From positions 19,639 through 83,638 of the forward strand of contig NZ_JAHOOZ010000005.1 in NCBI RefSeq assembly GCF_019075875.1: a DNA stretch of 64,000 bases. Reading direction: 5' to 3'. The position numbers and the translations under genes are program-made. Shown here piece by piece: positions 59,617 through 64,000 of this stretch. Source of the DNA: Novosphingobium sp. G106. Lineage in GTDB: Bacteria; Pseudomonadota; Alphaproteobacteria; Sphingomonadales; Sphingomonadaceae. Positions within the stretch are counted from its first letter, which is position 1. Each line of letters opens with the position of its first letter. The notes under the pieces are model-generated. The model saw only the letters and a list, made by a program, of their open reading frames with translations, made no database searches and was not told the DNA's origin.

Positions 59617-61522
59617 ATTCTTCTCCTTCACTCAGAACTAGATCCCGGCGCTGACCTTCCCACTCCTCTTTCGTCGGGTCGGGACCAATAATGTCGTCGA
59701 AGTTGATTTCATCGAAAGCCATGCTGCCGTCCTTCACTGTCAGGTTCGGCATATCGCGATCGAGGGCGAGAACGTCTTCGGGAATGTCCTGCACCTGGTC
59801 ATCGGCCAGTGCGGAATAATCATTGAAAGCCGCCAGCTCTTCATCGCTCAGATCATCGACGGCCGCGATCGGCGCGACCGGCTTGGGCAGCGCCGGCACT
59901 TCCGGCGCAGGCGTCAAGCGCGAGCGGAACACGGCATCCTTGAAGTAGCGGATTTTCTTCCCGCGAATGACGGGGATGCCGCCCCGGATGACGAGTATAT
60001 CGTCTTCGGGCAGCTGCATCAGCTCTTGCGGGAGCATCAGCGCGCGGCGCTGTTCGGAGATCGTCTTGCTTCGATTGGCGAGCAATCCATGTATCGTCAG
60101 GGACCGGCTTTCCGCATCCTGACCAAGATAGCCGAGGCGTTCGGACAGTTCCTTTGCGACCCGCAGCTCCTTCGGCGTGAAAGCAATTTCGACCCCGCAG
60201 TTTGATACGATTTCGTCCGCGCCATGCTCACCATAGACATTCCGCAGCTGGGAGCGGGACTGGATGACGGGGAGCAGACGCAGCCCATAGCCGCGCACAT
60301 AGGAGAACGCATTGGCAATGACCTGGGCGCGGCCGAGCCGCGCAAATTCGTCCAGAATGAGCAGCACGGATAGCTTTTCACCATCGTCGGGCAGTTGCCG
60401 CGTGTTGAGGTCGATCAGCTGTTGGAAAAACAGATTGTAGAGCGGCGCGACCCTATCGAGTTCATCCGGCGAGACACCGAGATAGATCGAGGTCGGGATG
60501 CGGCGAAGGTCCGTCAGGGAAAAGTCGCTTTCGGCCGTCGCGCGATCGACAATCGGATTGATCCAGAGATTGAGCTTGGAGGTGACGGTCTGGATAATGC
60601 CGGTGAATGTGTTGTCTGCGCTGGACGTAAAATCGCTCAACGCAGCGCGGCACCCTTCCGATAGCGCACCATCGCCGGCTTCCTTGGCGAAGAATGCCTT
60701 CATCCCCGGCATCGTGATGGTCCGGTAGATCTCGCCAAACGAGAAGGGACGTTCAGGCTTGGCCGCGATCCACGATGCTATGCCGACAAAGGCCGTGCGG
60801 GCTGATTCCGTCCAGAATGCCTCGCCCTTCTCCGGGGGCACGAAGAGCATCGTGGCGATCTTCTGCAATTCGACCAGGACCTCAATCGGGTCGGACCTGT
60901 TGATATAGCTGAGCGGGTTGTAGCGGGCCGTGCGGCCTTCCCTGTCCGTAGGGTTGAACAGCACAACCTTTTGGCCGCCCTTGCGGCGGAAACCCGCCGT
61001 GATTTCGTAGTTCTCACGCTTAATATCGAGCACGACAACCGAATCCGGCCATTGCAACAGATTGGGAATGACGATGCCGACGCCCTTGCCCGATCCGGTC
61101 GGGGCTTCGAGCAATACATGCTCCATCTTGCCCACCATGAGAAAGCCGTTGCGGAAAAAGCCATTGCGGACGCGGCCGAGCACAATGCCCTTTTTCGCGC
61201 GAAGGCCCGCCTTGCGGATTTCACCTTCGCGCGCGAAACGCGCCTCGCCGTGAAGGTTCTTTTTCGGCCGCAAGACGATCGCCATGAGCAACACCGGCAG
61301 CGGCACGCCGATGACCGCGCCTCGCCAAAGCGCTTCGGTCACGACAGGATCATGCCGATAATACCAGAAGAAGCCGGGAAGGGTGAGCGGATCGTAGGCC
61401 GCGGCGGGCATCTTGAGGAAGAACCACGCCACCGTGCCGGTCAGCAGGCCGATCAGCAGGAGCGTGATCGGAAGGAGGACAAGGGCCAGTGCGAGCCTGT
61501 TAGAGCCTGTTTTCTGGATCAA
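59606..61522 (-). CDS. virD4: VirD4 coupling protein, second copy
   Basis: Identical 638-residue protein to 7556-9472 (Walker A PTGSGKG, Walker B LLILDEF). Confidence 0.95.
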   Translation of the reverse strand: MIQKTGSNRLALALVLLPITLLLIGLLTGTVAWFFLKMPAAAYDPLTLPGFFWYYRHDPVVTEALWRGAVIGVPLPVLLMAIVLRPKKNLHGEARFAREGEIRKAGLRAKKGIVLGRVRNGFFRNGFLMVGKMEHVLLEAPTGSGKGVGIVIPNLLQWPDSVVVLDIKRENYEITAGFRRKGGQKVVLFNPTDREGRTARYNPLSYINRSDPIEVLVELQKIATMLFVPPEKGEAFWTESARTAFVGIASWIAAKPERPFSFGEIYRTITMPGMKAFFAKEAGDGALSEGCRAALSDFTSSADNTFTGIIQTVTSKLNLWINPIVDRATAESDFSLTDLRRIPTSIYLGVSPDELDRVAPLYNLFFQQLIDLNTRQLPDDGEKLSVLLILDEFARLGRAQVIANAFSYVRGYGLRLLPVIQSRSQLRNVYGEHGADEIVSNCGVEIAFTPKELRVAKELSERLGYLGQDAESRSLTIHGLLANRSKTISEQRRALMLPQELMQLPEDDILVIRGGIPVIRGKKIRYFKDAVFRSRLTPAPEVPALPKPVAPIAAVDDLSDEELAAFNDYSALADDQVQDIPEDVLALDRDMPNLTVKDGSMAFDEINFDDIIGPDPTKEEWEGQRRDLVLSEGEEYGR

Positions 61523-62492
61523 AATATATCTCCGTCACGCGAAAGCGGCCTTCGACCTTCTTGGTCTGCACGACCACATCAACCAGCAGCTTGAGCAGGC
61601 TGCGAATGTCGTCACGGGCCAGATCGGCGCCGCCCTCGCTTTCCTTGACCAGCAATGTCAGCTGTTCGAACGCGAGTTCGGCCGAGTCCGCATGGATCGT
61701 CGTGATCGAGCCGGGGTGGCCTGAGTTGACGTTGCGGAGATAGAAGAACGCGGTGCCGTCGCGCAGCTCCTGCAACAGTATCCGGTCAGGCCGCATACGC
61801 AGGGCCGATTCCAGAAGATCCTTTGCAGAGATTTTCGCGGTGCCCTGCTTGTCCTTCGCGTAGAGCATGTGGACCACGTTGCGATGCGGAACGACCAATT
61901 CGCGCGTGTCTTCGATCGTCAGCAGCCGCTCATGCGGCGGAATGAGCTGGATCAGCCCTTTAGAGAGCGTCGTCTTTCCCGAGCCGGTAGCGCCGGAAAT
62001 CAGGATATTCTTGCGGCCCTGGACCGCCTTCTGGAAAAATTCGACGTGCTTCCCTGCGTCGAGCAGATCGCGCAATTCAACATCGAGCGGCGAGACTTGC
62101 CGGGTTGCGATCTTCGTCTCGCTAAACAGCCCACCGCGCTCGAAATCCTCCATCGTCAACGTCACCGATGACGGCTTGCGGATGGTGATGGACACTGTGC
62201 CGGCAGGGACAGCAGGCGGCACAACCAGCTGCACACGCTCGCCGCTGGGGAGGATTGTGGAGCAGATCGGCGTGGACTGGCTTATGTCCTGATGCGTGAA
62301 AGCCGCCGCTGCCCGCGCGAGCGCGAGCAGCGACTTTTCATTCAGGTCGGGCAATGTCTCCCAGGACCACCCATCGCGCGTTTCAATTGCCGCCTCGCCA
62401 GCCTTGTTAATCACCAGCTCCGTTACGTCCTCACGCGCGAGCAGAGGGCGCAACGGCAGCAAGGCGTTTTCGAGGACAGCCGTATTGCTCAT
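61500..62492 (-). CDS. virB11: VirB11 ATPase, second copy
   Basis: Identical 330-residue protein to 9450-10442 (GATGSGKT). Confidence 0.96.
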   Translation of the reverse strand: MSNTAVLENALLPLRPLLAREDVTELVINKAGEAAIETRDGWSWETLPDLNEKSLLALARAAAAFTHQDISQSTPICSTILPSGERVQLVVPPAVPAGTVSITIRKPSSVTLTMEDFERGGLFSETKIATRQVSPLDVELRDLLDAGKHVEFFQKAVQGRKNILISGATGSGKTTLSKGLIQLIPPHERLLTIEDTRELVVPHRNVVHMLYAKDKQGTAKISAKDLLESALRMRPDRILLQELRDGTAFFYLRNVNSGHPGSITTIHADSAELAFEQLTLLVKESEGGADLARDDIRSLLKLLVDVVVQTKKVEGRFRVTEIYFDPENRL

Positions 62493-63754
62493 TGGCCGCG
62501 CCGAAGCCGAAGGCCGTAGATGTTGGAGAAATCGAAGTCGCGCGCGACCATGATCCCCACTTCCGCGCCCTGATTGATGCGAAGCACCGGCTGAATCTGC
62601 ATCGTGTCCCGCAAGATCGTGTCCGACGCTTGGCTGGGAACCCGAGTGACATTATCCGCGTCGGAGACTTCCGAGGCGGCGATCGAGGCGGCATCGTTAA
62701 GCGAGCTGAACAGCAACGCCGCCCCAAAGCGTTCCCAAAAAGTTCTTCACGCCGCCTGCCATGCCTGAACGGCCAAGCGCATCGCTGGCGGGCGAGCCTA
62801 CGTCGATCGCCACGCCGCGAGGCGTGACCGCGCGGTTCCATACCGCAAAGAGACGATATTTGCCGCGCTGGACGCCGGTTTGATATTCGCCCAGGACGCG
62901 CGTTCCCTTTTCCAGCAGAACGACGCGGCCGTTGTCCGAATAAATGTCGCGGGGAATGATGCAGCTGACATATCCGGGCTGACTGGAATCCATCGCCGTT
63001 TGCAGCACGCACGGAATGAACGACCCTGCGAGGATCAGCATATCGCGGTTGCCAATGTCGCGGCCTGACACCCGATCAATTTGCGAGGTCTGGCGCATGT
63101 TTTCGAGATTGGTCCGGCGCGATCCGCCCTGTCCATCGCCATCGGCCGACGCGCCAAGCAACTGCGCGCCCTGTCCTCCTGTGCCGCCGCCCATGGGCAG
63201 GCCGGTGGCAGCTGCCACCGCTCCGCCGACCCCACCGCCGTTTTCGCCACCATAGGCCATAATTCCGGCGCGGCGCTGCGCCTCTGCGATGACTTGCCCT
63301 CAGACTTTTGGGGGCGACCGCTTGCACCGGCTGTGCGGGGCGCTTGGCTTCCATCAAGCGCCGGCACTTCCGTCATGGGCACCGGCGCGTTCGGATCATT
63401 CGGCGCATCGGCAAGCGTTGGGGCTATGATTGACTTCGGATCGTAGTTGGCGAGCTGCCTTTCATCCGGCTTTTCCGCTTTCTCGGCTTTTTCGGTTGGA
63501 TCGCTCCGCATTGCGTCGATGGTGCTAAAACCGAGCACAATCGCGCCGCAGGCCACCGCCGCGAGAACGACCGCCTTTTTGGGGTCGATCGACCTGTTCG
63601 GAAGGGCGGCAATCTTGGCCTGACGTTCGCTTTGCCGCTCAATGTCTTCCGGATCGGGCACCGGCTCTGATGCAAGGGGCCGGTTTTCGACCGTCTCGCC
63701 CTGCGAAATGATGTTGTCGCCATGCGGCGCGTTGTCATGATCGTTCGCAGCCAT
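62489..63754 (-). CDS. virB10: VirB10, second copy (frame broken twice)
   Basis: Counterpart of 10439-11707. Two A are missing near 62736 and one C near 63297, splitting the gene in three frames. The palindrome at 63204-63219 is conserved. The first copy is intact. Confidence 0.85.
63204..63219. promoter_or_regulatory. Backbone palindrome site 6, second copy (in virB10)
   Basis: GGTGGCAGCTGCCACC as at 11156-11171. Confidence 0.66.
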
Positions 63755-63755
63755 T

Positions 63756-64000
63756 TTATTGAACCCCCGTGGTTCGCTTGACCAGGCCAGAGGCCGTGTC
63801 AGTTTTGGGATCGCGCCCGTAATAGTCGGTTTTCTGATTGTGGATGCAGAGCACTTCGAGGCCCCGGCGCAGCCGGATTGTTCTGTAAACCCCGTGCAGC
63901 ACCACATATTCCATCGCGCACATCGAAGGAGGCGATGGCTTCCGATCCATCAGGATTGACGATGAAGAACGCCGGCAACTCACGCTGGTTGGGAAAGCGC
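63756..64000 (-). CDS. virB9: VirB9, second copy, cut by the window end
   Basis: C-terminal ~80 codons of virB9 with one extra C near 63912 and the only substitution seen between copies (E to K near the C terminus). The full gene is at 11709-12551. Confidence 0.85.
   Translation of the reverse strand, partial: AFPTSVSCRRSSSSILMDRKPSPPSMCAMEYVVLHGVYRTIRLRRGLEVLCIHNQKTDYYGRDPKTDTASGLVKRTTGVQ

Larger units (their letters stand above)
52044..64000. repeat. Second copy of the terminal direct repeat
   Basis: Counterpart of 1-11952, cut by the window end inside virB9. Where the copies differ, this one is better for parB and for the N terminus of the LPD7 gene. It is worse for the small membrane protein, mobC, the 5.7-kb hypothetical, the 5.9-kb membrane protein, the LPD7 C terminus, virB10 and virB9. 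Confidence 0.93.

Noticed and set aside
1..64000. True tandem duplication of the transfer region
   Set aside because: The copies differ by run length rather than substitutions and the contig begins mid-gene, so wrap-around is simpler. Not fully excluded without reads.
1..64000. CRISPR arrays, rRNA, tRNA genes, restriction-modification or cas genes
   Set aside because: I looked for spaced short repeats and for these families and saw none. The repeated elements are leaders, palindromes and IS copies.

Overview
The window reads as one conjugative plasmid of about 52 kb from an alphaproteobacterium, most likely a sphingomonad (Sphingobium, Sphingomonas or Novosphingobium type). This is inferred from the high-GC coding style, the VirB/VirD4 gene set with a MOBP-like relaxase, the protocatechuate-pathway genes and two IS6100 copies. 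I see no rRNA, tRNA or chromosomal housekeeping genes. The first ~11.95 kb (1-11952) reappears at 52044-64000. The two copies differ almost only by one-base length changes in single-base runs, with one substitution. The simplest reading is a circular molecule of about 52,045 bp assembled past its own start, with long-read style indel errors. Several apparent frameshifts are therefore intact in one copy or the other.

Layout, going round the circle. 51.5-52.6 kb (= start of window): serine recombinase. 1-4 kb: ssb, a small Xre regulator, a membrane protein, parA and parB. 3.9-5.6 kb: candidate oriT, mobC-like gene and relaxase. 5.6-20.1 kb (minus strand): a complete P-type type IV secretion operon in the order trbM-like, virB1, 2, 3, 4, 5, eexN-like, 6, 7, 8, 9, 10, 11, virD4, followed by an LPD7-domain protein and a membrane protein. 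20.2-23.7 kb: ribbon-helix-helix regulator with palindromic operators, a candidate antisense RNA, repA, a primase-like protein and a membrane-anchored nuclease. 23.7-29.2 kb: three near-identical ~270-bp leaders placed in front of a ParB-domain protein, an ArdC-type antirestriction/zincin protein and a DUF3768 gene, with a VbhA/Fic-type antitoxin-toxin pair between the second and third. 29.2-51.5 kb is accessory DNA. It starts with an IS66-family element that has a perfect 8-bp target duplication inside the DUF3768 gene, followed by a Tn3-family remnant whose transposase has been cut in frame to N- and C-terminal ends. Then come a stress/envelope/oxygen-response cluster (truncated NodT, OmpA-like, DUF2147, FNR-like, DUF5692, UspA, zinc alcohol dehydrogenase, BON), the beta-ketoadipate genes pcaF-pcaJ-pcaI with a divergent IclR regulator, a 5' stub of a probable hydroxyquinol dioxygenase, and an IS6100-flanked segment with a carboxymuconolactone decarboxylase-like gene, a TetR regulator and a broken rmlA.

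How it fits together. A 16-bp palindrome, GGTGGCAGCTGCCACC (or its GTTG variant), occurs ten times on the backbone (0-29 kb) and I found none in the 22 kb of accessory DNA. It is a candidate site for a plasmid-wide DNA-binding protein, ParB being the first suspect. If the candidate nick site near 3934 is right, the strand entering the recipient first carries parB, parA and ssb. In a plasmid without the inserted accessory DNA, the leader-driven genes would follow directly, all oriented so that the entering strand is their template. That is the arrangement of a leading region devoted to establishment and anti-defence, with the three leaders as possible shared or single-strand promoters. The best candidates for something undescribed are the triplicated leader, the backbone palindrome set, and an 18-residue C-terminal tail shared by VirB5 and the EexN-like exclusion lipoprotein.
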